64,000 nt of DNA, from IMG/VR virus record IMGVR_UViG_3300027704_000009, positions 62,001-126,000 of that record; one strand, written 5' to 3'. This stretch comes from a virus. Shown one piece after another: positions 56,258-63,719 of the stretch (its first letter is position 1; the number at the start of each line of letters is the position of its first letter). Under the pieces are notes generated by a model. It did no database searches and was not told where the DNA came from. It worked only from the letters and a program-made list of their open reading frames with translations. A program made the translations under genes and the position numbers.

Positions 56258-56578
56258 TTAATTTCCGTTTGCATCAAAGTCATTGTACAATGTATATTTT
56301 GCAGTTAATTCTTCGCCTGCTTTAATTGGCTTTATTGTTTGCAAATATTTTACAGGTAATTGATGCCAAAATCCTTTTACATTTTTACAATTAGGATCAT
56401 CTGCATGATTGTAAAAAGCACCTAAGGCAGTTCTTATGCTACCATGTGGAAAGTTTTTATCTAATATATGCACTATGCCTAGTATCGTCCATGCTTCAAA
56501 GTCTTTTGTAGCAAACAAGCCTAAGCCTTGTACTCCTGATTTTTTAATTGTTAGTCCGTCTGGAAGTGGTTTATACAT
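56258..56578 (-). CDS. SET-domain protein
   Basis: 106 residues, SET core only. Signature parts: GVQGLGLFATKDF near the start, GAFYNHADDPNC in the middle, and TIKPIKAGEELTAKY near the end (NHs and the Tyr of the SET pocket). It would methylate a lysine of a host or phage protein. TAATG coupling upstream. Rare in phages. Confidence 0.8.
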   Translation of the reverse strand: MYKPLPDGLTIKKSGVQGLGLFATKDFEAWTILGIVHILDKNFPHGSIRTALGAFYNHADDPNCKNVKGFWHQLPVKYLQTIKPIKAGEELTAKYTLYNDFDANGN

Positions 56579-56838
56579 TAGTTGTTCCCCTTTGGTATTG
56601 TTGGTAACGGATTAGCATTTAGGTTCCCCTGAGTATTACTGCCCCTTGCTATATCCTTAATAATTTGGGCACCTTCTTCGTGTGCCGAATCTCCCCAGGT
56701 TCCGTCTTTTGTTTTTTCACTAATTTGGTAAATTACTTTACCAGTAGTTAAAATATCTTTACCAGTAACTGCGCCAGTTTCTGCAACACCAACTACTGTA
56801 AACCATATTGCTCCGAATATACTTGTAATGCTACCCAT
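56578..56838 (-). CDS. Hypothetical small protein
   Basis: 86 residues, hydrophobic N-terminus (SIFGAIWFTVVGVAETGAVT) then hydrophilic. Could be membrane-associated. TAATG overlap with neighbours. Function unknown. Confidence 0.45.
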   Translation of the reverse strand: MGSITSIFGAIWFTVVGVAETGAVTGKDILTTGKVIYQISEKTKDGTWGDSAHEEGAQIIKDIARGSNTQGNLNANPLPTIPKGNN

Positions 56839-57044
56839 TATTTTACACTCCTTTTATGATTCCAGATGTTATTGTTAAACACTTGTATCAACCTAGATAC
56901 TTCTACTTCGTGTTTATTGCCATGCTTGTCTTTGAACTGTACCTTTAAATTATTTGCCGGTCTGATTATAGTGTTATGTTCGTCCACTACTACTGCGTCA
57001 TCTGTAGTACTTCTATAATCATGCGAACTATATTGTTTTGGCAT
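56838..57044 (-). CDS. Hypothetical small basic protein
   Basis: 68 residues, Asp/Lys/His-rich and beta-like (NLKVQFKDKHGNKHEVEV). No motif. Early operon. Confidence 0.45.
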   Translation of the reverse strand: MPKQYSSHDYRSTTDDAVVVDEHNTIIRPANNLKVQFKDKHGNKHEVEVSRLIQVFNNNIWNHKRSVK

Positions 57045-57367
57045 TAAGCAACCTCACTTTCATTATCGATGTCTGCCATAATTTCTGCATCTGTCCAATT
57101 AGTAAGGTCAATGCTTCTAGCATAACCTTTAGAATACCTGTCCGCCATTATATAGTAATGATCGGTTTCTAGCATATACCTGTCAAACTGCTTTGGAGTG
57201 TATACATCATAACTTGCCCAATGCATTGGGTCAGTAACTAAATGACCTATCCATAGACCCTTAGTTTCTGCCATTTTCTTATCGGCATCTTTGTTCATTG
57301 CTTCAATGTGCTTAACAAGAGCAAGTTCGTTTTCTCTTAAAACGTTGTATTGTTTTGGTGTAACCAT
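57044..57367 (-). CDS. Hypothetical early protein
   Basis: 107 residues from the ATG at 57367, which has GGAG 10 bases upstream (an ATG three codons earlier abuts the GGAG). Helical N-terminal half, aromatic middle. First gene of the operon from the promoter-leader unit at 57402. Confidence 0.5.
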   Translation of the reverse strand: MVTPKQYNVLRENELALVKHIEAMNKDADKKMAETKGLWIGHLVTDPMHWASYDVYTPKQFDRYMLETDHYYIMADRYSKGYARSIDLTNWTDAEIMADIDNESEVA

Positions 57368-57401
57368 TTTATACATCTCCTTTTGTTTAACTTATAGTAT
57401 T

Positions 57402-57429
57402 ATAATAACACATATTGCTTATCTGTCAA
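57402..57429 (-). promoter_or_regulatory. Early promoter-leader unit (TTGACA-16-TATTAT)
   Basis: -35 at 57424-57429, -10 at 57402-57407, minus strand, leader TATAAGTTAAACAAAAGGAG. Confidence 0.8.
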
Positions 57430-57432
57430 CCA

Positions 57433-57465
57433 TAAAAAAAGCCTTATTAATAAGGCTTTTTAGTA
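57433..57465. terminator. Bidirectional intrinsic terminator
   Basis: AAAAAAAGCCTTA-TTAA-TAAGGCTTTTT: a clean stem with A and T runs. It ends the ligase operon just before the next early promoter. Confidence 0.85.
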
Positions 57466-57497
57466 TTCTTTTAGTAAAATATAGTTGTTTTCGAACA

Positions 57498-57629
57498 TTA
57501 TTGTATTAGTTTTACCAATATAATTACCTGAAGCCCTAGAATTATAATAGGAACTATGGTTCTAATTAATTCCATAGTATGATTATACTCGTCGAGTTTT
57601 CTTTCTAATTTATTTCTCTTTTTTTTCAT
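57498..57629 (-). CDS. Very small membrane protein
   Basis: 43 residues: basic N-terminus (MKKKRNKLERK) then a membrane helix (LIRTIVPIIILGLQVIILVK). AAGGAAA before the ATG. Ends before the terminator. Function unknown. Confidence 0.5.
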   Translation of the reverse strand: MKKKRNKLERKLDEYNHTMELIRTIVPIIILGLQVIILVKLIQ

Positions 57630-57644
57630 ATTTCCTTGTTAAAA

Positions 57645-57746
57645 TTATGCACACCCTGATACGCAAAACATCAGCATATCTGGATCAATTTCTGTTAAAA
57701 TAATGTTAATTACAAATAATATACCATAAATTTCTAAGCCAGTCAT
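57645..57746 (-). CDS. Very small hydrophobic protein
   Basis: 33 residues: MTGLEIYGILFVINIILTEI followed by a Cys-containing tail. TAATG overlap with the preceding SWIM-like gene and GGAG upstream. Likely a real micropeptide; function unknown. Confidence 0.4.
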   Translation of the reverse strand: MTGLEIYGILFVINIILTEIDPDMLMFCVSGCA

Positions 57747-57925
57747 TACCAGTCTCCTATAAGTCCTTTTTCAACTCCTTTGATGTGTTTACATTTAACA
57801 TATGCAGGACAGTTACATTCAAATCCTCTGTCTAACATAACAACTGTATACTCATCGCCCTTTGACCCAATCACGGGCCACTCAAATCCTACTAGATGAT
57901 GACCTTCTGTGTTTATTTCAGTCAT
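57746..57925 (-). CDS. SWIM-type zinc-finger-like small protein
   Basis: 59 residues from the ATG at 57925, which overlaps the ligase stop. Its CNCPAYVKCKH stretch matches the CxCx6CxH SWIM zinc-binding pattern, following a beta strand (YTVVMLDRGFE). SWIM domains bind DNA or proteins. It is coupled to the DNA ligase gene and could be its partner. Confidence 0.65.
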   Translation of the reverse strand: MTEINTEGHHLVGFEWPVIGSKGDEYTVVMLDRGFECNCPAYVKCKHIKGVEKGLIGDW

Positions 57926-59036
57926 CTCGTTTTCCAATACCATAATCAATAACTACAGGAAACCTAGGAACTCCGTCATTTGATAACTCAAAATATCTAC
58001 AAGTTACCCAAGTAGGCTTTTCTGTACTTTCCCATAATGCTTTCAATTGTGCTTGTGAACCTCGCACTCCTGAACTAAACTGCTTACCGTCGGATAATAC
58101 AAGAACAAACTTTTTAGCATAACCTGACCAGTTACCCTGTCCTTCTACTACTTCTACTACTGAATATTCTTCAGTAATAAACTCTTTCCGTTTTAGTAAA
58201 TTTTTACTTCTTTTACATTCATAAGCACTATCTTGACGAACCATTTGACCTTCGTAACCCGCCTGTGTGTATTCACCATATAACTTATCAATATCTTCTG
58301 TACTGTCTGCTTTGTCAGTTGGAACAAGTACAATTTGATTACCTGAAACATTATCTGCTAACCACTTACTACGTTGAGTAAAGGTCATACTAGGATTGTT
58401 TTTATCAAACATATCGTAGATATGATATTGTACTTTCTCACTTGCTTCAGCGATCTCTTCTGGTCGACACTTTACTTTACGAACTAAACTAACAATCTTT
58501 TGAAAGTCTGCTTTTAGTTCATGATTATAAAGTTCTCCATCAAGTACAATACTTGGGTTAGACTTAATTAGTTCACTTAAACTCTCCATAACGTGCGGAC
58601 AACTGTTAATAGGTTTACCACCACGTGTATGCATACCATTTGTATCAGTGACACAACGGATACCATCTAACTTAGGTTGTGTGTATCCACTTGTTACAGG
58701 AGTTTTTGTAAAATCGTGTGCCAACATAGGCTTAAATAATTCGTAACTATCTACATCATCTACGTTTTCAAAATACTCTTTGTCTGCTTTTTTAGTCCAT
58801 TCACTTTTGGCTTCTGCAAGAGCTTGACTTTGTGAAGTAGTAGAATTTGCTCTACCTGTATTTTTAGCAACTGATATATTCCATGCACCTGTAATTTTTT
58901 GACCATCAACTAAACCTGAAATGGTCCTAATACCTGCTACATCTTCGGAATCGTAACCATGCTCGATAGTCCAAATTCTTAATTTACCTTTAGTATCTCT
59001 TTTGTATAGACTTGCTAAACTAGTAATATTCTTCAT
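57918..59036 (-). CDS. ATP-dependent DNA ligase
   Basis: 372 residues. An N-terminal WGR-like region (about 1-85), then the nucleotidyltransferase domain with Lys122 in KLDGIR (motif I), LDGELY (motif III), EGQMVRQ (motif IV) and LLKRKEF (motif V). It seals DNA nicks using ATP. Early, coupled to the downstream SWIM-like gene and one base after the upstream small gene. Confidence 0.88.
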   Translation of the reverse strand: MKNITSLASLYKRDTKGKLRIWTIEHGYDSEDVAGIRTISGLVDGQKITGAWNISVAKNTGRANSTTSQSQALAEAKSEWTKKADKEYFENVDDVDSYELFKPMLAHDFTKTPVTSGYTQPKLDGIRCVTDTNGMHTRGGKPINSCPHVMESLSELIKSNPSIVLDGELYNHELKADFQKIVSLVRKVKCRPEEIAEASEKVQYHIYDMFDKNNPSMTFTQRSKWLADNVSGNQIVLVPTDKADSTEDIDKLYGEYTQAGYEGQMVRQDSAYECKRSKNLLKRKEFITEEYSVVEVVEGQGNWSGYAKKFVLVLSDGKQFSSGVRGSQAQLKALWESTEKPTWVTCRYFELSNDGVPRFPVVIDYGIGKRDD

Positions 59037-59371
59037 TATTTGCTATCCCTTTCGTCAACCATTTTACGAATTATTGCCATATAGTTCTCATTAGTAGGTT
59101 CCATGCCATATTGCTTACACAATTTCTTTGCTTGTGGAGTAACAAAACCTTTAGATTCTAGTATTGTTAACGGACTTTCACCTGCTTTATATCTAGCAAA
59201 ATACTCATCAGTAGTAAAGTTTTTAATAAGAAAAGACTTAAATGCACCTGCAAATTTAACATATTTAAACCTAGCAACAAACTCATTGTTACCATAATGT
59301 TGTGTACTATCGTTGTTATACGTTAAGTACATTCCGTCATAATTAAAATTGTCTTTTACAAATGTTGTCAT
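59036..59371 (-). CDS. Hypothetical protein
   Basis: 111 residues, with no motif recognised. Contains FARYKAGESPLTILESKGFV and a C-terminal MVDERDSK. First gene of the ligase operon with AGGAG upstream. Confidence 0.5.
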   Translation of the reverse strand: MTTFVKDNFNYDGMYLTYNNDSTQHYGNNEFVARFKYVKFAGAFKSFLIKNFTTDEYFARYKAGESPLTILESKGFVTPQAKKLCKQYGMEPTNENYMAIIRKMVDERDSK

Positions 59372-59402
59372 TTAGTATCTCCTTTTGTTTAACTTATACT
59401 TT

Positions 59403-59430
59403 ATAATAGCACATCTAGCCTGTTTGTCAA
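59403..59430 (-). promoter_or_regulatory. Early promoter-leader unit (TTGACA-16-TATTAT)
   Basis: -35 at 59425-59430, -10 at 59403-59408, minus strand, leader TATAAGTTAAACAAAAGGAG. Confidence 0.8.
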
Positions 59431-59470
59431 CCTTTTATTTTAGTGCTATTATATTGGCTTTTTTGTTAAC

Positions 59471-59893
59471 TTACTCACTAATTATAGCATCTTTCATCGC
59501 TTTGTCAACCATTTCTTGGTCGTCTTCGACTTCATCATATGCCATCTTTTTCTTTAAAAGCGAAGTATCTGTAGCACTTAAACGGACATCACTATCACTA
59601 TTAAACATTGCTTGTTCTAATAAGAACATCTGTTCTAACCCATCATTGTTCCATATTGTGTTTAATAGTTCATTAACTTTTTCTATATCCATTCGACGAA
59701 GACGATACTGTTGAAAATGTCGTTGCAAGTATGCATGGAACACTTCCGGAATCTTCTTGTAATCACTAAATGCAAATGTACCCTTAAATCCTGCAGGGTG
59801 GTGGATGTTGTTAAGCAAATGTGGTTGATTGTAGTAATCAATCTTTGTTTGTACACAATCATCTAAACTACGTTCATATACTGTAATACCCAT
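59471..59893 (-). CDS. Hypothetical early protein
   Basis: 140 residues, helical with RHFQQYRLRRMDIEKVNELL and an acidic tail. AAAGGAAAGG ribosome-binding region and an early promoter upstream. No family recognised. Confidence 0.5.
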   Translation of the reverse strand: MGITVYERSLDDCVQTKIDYYNQPHLLNNIHHPAGFKGTFAFSDYKKIPEVFHAYLQRHFQQYRLRRMDIEKVNELLNTIWNNDGLEQMFLLEQAMFNSDSDVRLSATDTSLLKKKMAYDEVEDDQEMVDKAMKDAIISE

Positions 59894-59929
59894 AATACCT
59901 TTCCTTTAGTTTTTCTTAATTACGAAACA

Positions 59930-59959
59930 ATTATAACACAAAATAAACCCACCCGTCAA
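59930..59959 (-). promoter_or_regulatory. Early sigma70-type promoter (TTGACG-18-TATAAT)
   Basis: -35 at 59954-59959, perfect -10 at 59930-59935, minus strand. Confidence 0.65.
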
Positions 59960-59967
59960 CCTTTTTG

Positions 59968-59975
59968 GGTAAATA
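59968..59975 (+). promoter_or_regulatory. T4-type late promoter box, plus strand (GGTAAATA)
   Basis: GGTAAATAA followed by TTGTATG; the ATG at 59981 is 5 bases after the box. Confidence 0.4.
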
Positions 59976-59980
59976 ATTGT

Positions 59981-60181
59981 ATGAGATATAGTCATAAGAA
60001 TATTGTACTTGAGTACGCAACTACAAGATCAAGGTTATATATCGATGATAGATTGGTGTTTTTAGGTTCCGGGCTTATTGCTATAAAAATGTTTATAGAA
60101 CAATCGGGAAATAATCCTGCGGTTATAGAACGTTTTAAGGCTCAATTATTTTACCCAACAAACGCTCGTTCTAATGTATAA
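59981..60181 (+). CDS. Small plus-strand hypothetical protein
   Basis: 66 residues, beta-rich start then a helix (GLIAIKMFIEQSG). No ribosome-binding site, but a late-like box lies 5 bases before the ATG, as for the plus-strand gene at 41730. Convergent with, and overlapping by 31 bases, the reductase gene. Could be spurious. Confidence 0.4.
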   Translation: MRYSHKNIVLEYATTRSRLYIDDRLVFLGSGLIAIKMFIEQSGNNPAVIERFKAQLFYPTNARSNV

Positions 60182-60873
60182 GATCCTGCAGAACGATTGT
60201 TCCCTTCAGTGTAACCTTTGTCTTCTAAACGTTGTTTCATTTCTAAGTTAAAATCCATGCTACCACATATCATAACTTTATCAGTTTTTGGAGTAATGTC
60301 GTCCCATATACCGGCGTCAATGTATTTGGTAATTCGTCCTTGGTTCTTAAATTCTTCTCTAGTTACTGTTGGGAAATATGTAATGTCTTGTTCTTCTAAG
60401 AATGTGTTATATGATCTCAAATCTTGTACAAGTGGAACAGTCCAATACACTGATATACTATCAAAGTAATCATATGTTGTTGGGTCTCTTAATAAACTAA
60501 TAAACGGAGCAATGCCTGTACCAGTTGCAACTAAATGCAAATTGCCTCCTAGTTCTAAATTATTAAGTGTAAGAGTGCCAGTGGGTTTTTCACCTACTAT
60601 TAATTCATCATCTACTTTAATATCTTTTAGTCTACTAGTTAATGGACCATCTTCTACTTTAATACTGTAGAATTCTAAAAACTCATCATACGGTCCACTA
60701 GTAAAACTGTATGCTCTCATTATAGGTTTATTTTTTTGTAGTTTTTTTGACCAGTTATCTAATCCAATCATAGTAAACTCACCCGCAACAAATCTGTATG
60801 TTGGTGGTCTTTCTAATTTTATTTTAAATAGTTTATCAGTGTAATGTGTAACTTCTATGACTTTTAAATTCAT
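60151..60873 (-). CDS. fpr: Ferredoxin-NADP reductase
   Basis: 240 residues. FAD-binding RAYSFTSGPYDEFLEFYSI with IKVEDGPLTSRL, then NADP-binding TGTGIAPFISLLRD and ICGSMDFNLEMKQ. The C-terminus (AGSYTLERAFVG) stacks on the flavin as in bacterial Fpr. It moves electrons between NADPH and ferredoxin or flavodoxin; the [2Fe-2S] ferredoxin at 43855 is a candidate partner. Stops 30 bases inside the plus-strand small frame. Confidence 0.87.
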   Translation of the reverse strand: MNLKVIEVTHYTDKLFKIKLERPPTYRFVAGEFTMIGLDNWSKKLQKNKPIMRAYSFTSGPYDEFLEFYSIKVEDGPLTSRLKDIKVDDELIVGEKPTGTLTLNNLELGGNLHLVATGTGIAPFISLLRDPTTYDYFDSISVYWTVPLVQDLRSYNTFLEEQDITYFPTVTREEFKNQGRITKYIDAGIWDDITPKTDKVMICGSMDFNLEMKQRLEDKGYTEGNNRSAGSYTLERAFVG

Positions 60874-60874
60874 A

Positions 60875-61507
60875 TTATTTTACAAATGTTCCTTGCTTTA
60901 ATTTTCCTACAACAGAGTCATATGTTTCACCTAAACATTTTAGTCTAAGAATTACACGTTCTGAGGTTATCTCTGGAACACCGTGTACTGCCATTCCGTT
61001 AAACATAGTAGGGTGTTCTAGACTATAATGATGTAAGTAATCTATATCATTATCGTCCCAACCGTATTTCTTTTCGTAGTTGATATTTCTTTCTGGTTCA
61101 ATACCTTCTCTACTAAAGAAACTAATAGGAGTAATGTCTTTTACAGGTAATATTGGAAACATAATAGCACAATTCATAAAATGATCAGTATGTGGGTGAA
61201 ACTTGTAACCAACATCATAATGTAGTATATCAATATGGTCTGGATCAGGATATTCGCCCCAATTAAACTTATCTACTAAATCTCTAACAACAGGAAAGTC
61301 TAACAAAGACATATCGTTCTTTTTCCTTATTGCTATTGTATTCATTCCTTGCCGACCTTTAAATTCTCTTTTAGTACCTCTTGCTAGATACTGCATATAA
61401 TCACCAAAGTTTTCTATAAGGTGTCTATGCTCTTCAAATAAATCTTCCAAGGCTTGTCGGTCATAAGTTACTTCATCTATTTCTGTGTGAAACTTGCCTT
61501 GTATCAT
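60875..61507 (-). CDS. 2OG-Fe(II) oxygenase-like protein
   Basis: 210 residues. His106-x-Asp108 (HPHTDHF), distal His175 (AVHGVPE) and Arg184 (TSERVILRL) give the expected triad and co-substrate site. The C-terminal GETYDSVVGKLKQGTFV resembles the ending of the oxygenase at 47353, so the two are paralogues. One base before the reductase gene, so an electron-transfer link is possible. Confidence 0.75.
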   Translation of the reverse strand: MIQGKFHTEIDEVTYDRQALEDLFEEHRHLIENFGDYMQYLARGTKREFKGRQGMNTIAIRKKNDMSLLDFPVVRDLVDKFNWGEYPDPDHIDILHYDVGYKFHPHTDHFMNCAIMFPILPVKDITPISFFSREGIEPERNINYEKKYGWDDNDIDYLHHYSLEHPTMFNGMAVHGVPEITSERVILRLKCLGETYDSVVGKLKQGTFVK

Positions 61508-61510
61508 TTT

Positions 61511-61870
61511 TTAAATGTATCCTATTAATGTAACTATAACAAAGTAATTTATATAATGTAATGCTTGGTCAATAGTTTGTAATCCCCAAAACATTTTGCC
61601 ATTTTTAATTACTTTGTACTTGTTTAATATTATGTGTTTTAACCAATCTATTATACAATGTGTAGTGTAATCAAACATTGATAATAGTAATGCATATTTG
61701 ATATCTATAAAGAATAGTAATATGATTAGTGTTGCTACTGCATGGTCAATACAGTGTCTATGTAAACCTCGATTAAATAAGTTGCTCTTATCTGCGGATG
61801 GTCGTGTTGACTGCATGAATAAGTCACAAAATGTGTGCTTAATCAGAAGTAAAATAAAGACGGATGTCAT
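61511..61870 (-). CDS. DUF3307-like membrane protein
   Basis: 119 residues, four or so membrane helices. An N-terminal LIKHTFCDLFMQS, a mid HRHCIDHAVATLIILLFF, and a C-terminal FWGLQTIDQALHYINYFV follow the His/Asp pattern of DUF3307 proteins. Function of the family is unknown. Late promoter box at 62025 may reach it. Confidence 0.7.
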   Translation of the reverse strand: MTSVFILLLIKHTFCDLFMQSTRPSADKSNLFNRGLHRHCIDHAVATLIILLFFIDIKYALLLSMFDYTTHCIIDWLKHIILNKYKVIKNGKMFWGLQTIDQALHYINYFVIVTLIGYI

Positions 61871-62023
61871 ATGTTTCTCGATGTGTAAAGGACAATTAGT
61901 GGGTTGGAGAGAGAGTATTCAAATCCGTTAACACGTGAACTAATAATTAGTTTTTTCAAATCCGACCAATAAATTTAGTAATAGATATTACTAGGGAAAT
62001 TAGCACTTCCCTCCAACGTACAA
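61871..62023. other. Structured intergenic region with nested inverted and direct repeats
   Basis: No open frame. Contains AACTAATAATTAGTT (61938-61952), a perfect 8-base inverted repeat TAGTAATA/TATTACTA (61976-61993), GGGAA/TTCCC (61994-62011) and a repeated TTCAAATCCG (61918-61927, 61955-61964). May be structured RNA, terminators or binding sites. Confidence 0.5.
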
Positions 62024-62431
62024 CTATTTATCTAATACAATGAATACGCCTTGGTCTAAGGTAAAAATGTCAAACCCCCACCCTGTAATGCTTTGCCTGC
62101 CACCACCGACAGTTTTGTCGTCTACCATCTTCTCATCACTTACTGTACTACTATAATGCCATAGACCGTCTTTTTCCACCATAGCAAACTGCATACCTTC
62201 AACCATGTCAGCATTCATACTATATAAGGACCCACTATCCTTATCCCAATATATGCCAAAATACCCACGATGATCGTCAAGTCTAGGCTTGGACTTGTAA
62301 AAAATGTCAACAGGCACGTCAGGCTTATCGAGCTCAGTAGTGCAAATGTATCGTACTTCGCCTCCGGTTTCGACTCCATAATATTTCTCCACTTGATCAG
62401 TATCAGTTAAAGGTTCGTGATTAATCTTCAT
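62024..62431 (-). CDS. Hypothetical protein
   Basis: 135 residues, Asp/Gly/Tyr-rich beta-type protein, no motif. The first ATG (62431) overlaps the previous stop region by 11 bases. Late box at the 3' end. Function unknown. Confidence 0.5.
   Translation of the reverse strand: MKINHEPLTDTDQVEKYYGVETGGEVRYICTTELDKPDVPVDIFYKSKPRLDDHRGYFGIYWDKDSGSLYSMNADMVEGMQFAMVEKDGLWHYSSTVSDEKMVDDKTVGGGRQSITGWGFDIFTLDQGVFIVLDK
62025..62032 (-). promoter_or_regulatory. T4-type late promoter box (GATAAATA)
   Basis: GATAAATAG on the minus strand, at the end of the 62431 gene; it faces the structured intergenic region and the membrane gene at 61870. Confidence 0.35.
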
Positions 62432-62618
62432 TATTCTCTTTATCTATTTTATCCACTGTTTGATGTATTCTGTCATCTGTTATATCAATAACACCAGATT
62501 GTTGTAATACGTCTAATGTCGTAGTAACACCGTGTTCTACTCCTGCTTTCCAATTATAATAAGCACAAGCACCTGTAAAGATTATAAACGCACTGCAATG
62601 CCAAACTGTTAATACCAT
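62421..62618 (-). CDS. Small membrane protein
   Basis: 65 residues. N-terminal membrane helix (LTVWHCSAFIIFTGACAYY) then an acidic tail. AGAGGTAAT upstream. In the operon of the UV-damage endonuclease. Function unknown. Confidence 0.5.
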   Translation of the reverse strand: MVLTVWHCSAFIIFTGACAYYNWKAGVEHGVTTTLDVLQQSGVIDITDDRIHQTVDKIDKENNED

Positions 62619-62629
62619 AACATTACCTC

Positions 62630-63658
62630 TTAATTGTTAAAAGATTCAAAGAATTTTATACTTGCTAAATTCTTTGCTTTTGATTCTACCATAATATCTG
62701 CAAACTCATTAAATGTGGATGCCCAAGTATTTACCGCATTATTCCACATAAAGTCACTATGTCCACGCATCTTGCCTTTTTTGTAACCTTGTTCTAATAA
62801 TAATTCCTTATCAGGTAATGTGTTAACATCGTGGTCTATAAGATAGTCAAGTCTACTTACTGAATAATGCATTGCAGGACGTAAGCCACGCCAACTATCT
62901 ATTACGCCTTTAAATCTATCATCGGAGGGTTGTATGTATTCACCACTTTTGACCCAGTGATGGTGTATGTCAAGTACGAGTGCGAGGTGCTTGCCAAGTT
63001 CGAGACTGTCTTCGATGCCCCACGAGTTTTCGTCGTTTTCAATGGTAATAACATTTCTCGCCTCTTTAGAAAGTCTTGGGAGGACATTAATGATACCGGT
63101 TGGACCTTGTCTACCTGATATATGGACATTGCATTTGAAGTCTTGGAACTCCTTGCCGTAGCCCATGAATTTGATGCAATCAACATGATATTCGAACTCC
63201 TCTATACTACGTTCTACAACTTCGGGCCTATCACTTGCTAATACAACAAATTGACCAGGGTGCATACTAAGACGTACATCATGTTGTCTGGCAATGTCGC
63301 CTACTTTAATTAAGTTGTCTTCTAAATATTTTTGTACATATGCTTGTTGCCAAAAGTAACGCCAACTAGGTTCTGTGTATGCTGGTAGCAAGTCACTGCC
63401 TAGTCTAAGCATTCTTAGTTCTGGTTGTAATGTACTTACATAGGTAATAAGATTTTTGTACGATTCAATATTATGAACCATAATATCCCAAAGTCGTTGT
63501 TCAGCAACTTCTTTAGTTTGCCTATTAAGCCATGAGATTGTTGTCGACCTACTGTTGTAAGGACGTTGCAGTTCTTCTAATACTTTTTTATTTTGGGTTT
63601 GATCTGCTACCATGTACTTACAAGCGAAACCAACTCTTTTTATATCTTGATTAAACAT
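62630..63658 (-). CDS. uvsE: UV-damage endonuclease (UvdE-like)
   Basis: 342 residues, typical length. TIM-barrel metal-site motifs: RLSMHPGQFVVL, KCNVHISGRQ, VITIENDENSWG and LVLDIHHHW, plus RPAMHYS near the end. It nicks DNA 5' to UV photoproducts, starting repair of phage DNA in sunlit water. Early promoter at 63691-63719; followed by two small genes. Confidence 0.87.
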   Translation of the reverse strand: MFNQDIKRVGFACKYMVADQTQNKKVLEELQRPYNSRSTTISWLNRQTKEVAEQRLWDIMVHNIESYKNLITYVSTLQPELRMLRLGSDLLPAYTEPSWRYFWQQAYVQKYLEDNLIKVGDIARQHDVRLSMHPGQFVVLASDRPEVVERSIEEFEYHVDCIKFMGYGKEFQDFKCNVHISGRQGPTGIINVLPRLSKEARNVITIENDENSWGIEDSLELGKHLALVLDIHHHWVKSGEYIQPSDDRFKGVIDSWRGLRPAMHYSVSRLDYLIDHDVNTLPDKELLLEQGYKKGKMRGHSDFMWNNAVNTWASTFNEFADIMVESKAKNLASIKFFESFNN

Positions 63659-63690
63659 AATATCCTATACATTAAACTAAACATAACACT

Positions 63691-63719
63691 ATGTTAGCAC
63701 AATTATATTATGTTGTCAA
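63691..63719 (-). promoter_or_regulatory. Sigma70-type promoter (TTGACA-17-TAACAT)
   Basis: -35 at 63714-63719, weak -10 at 63691-63696, minus strand, overlapping the stop of the gene at 63708. Confidence 0.5.

Noticed and set aside
22219-59959. Repeated TTGTCAACC-type sequence, first taken for a dispersed repeat or CRISPR-like element
   Set aside because: Read on the minus strand it is GGTTGACAA, the -35 of a promoter with correct spacing to a -10 and a gene start. There are no spacers or cas genes.
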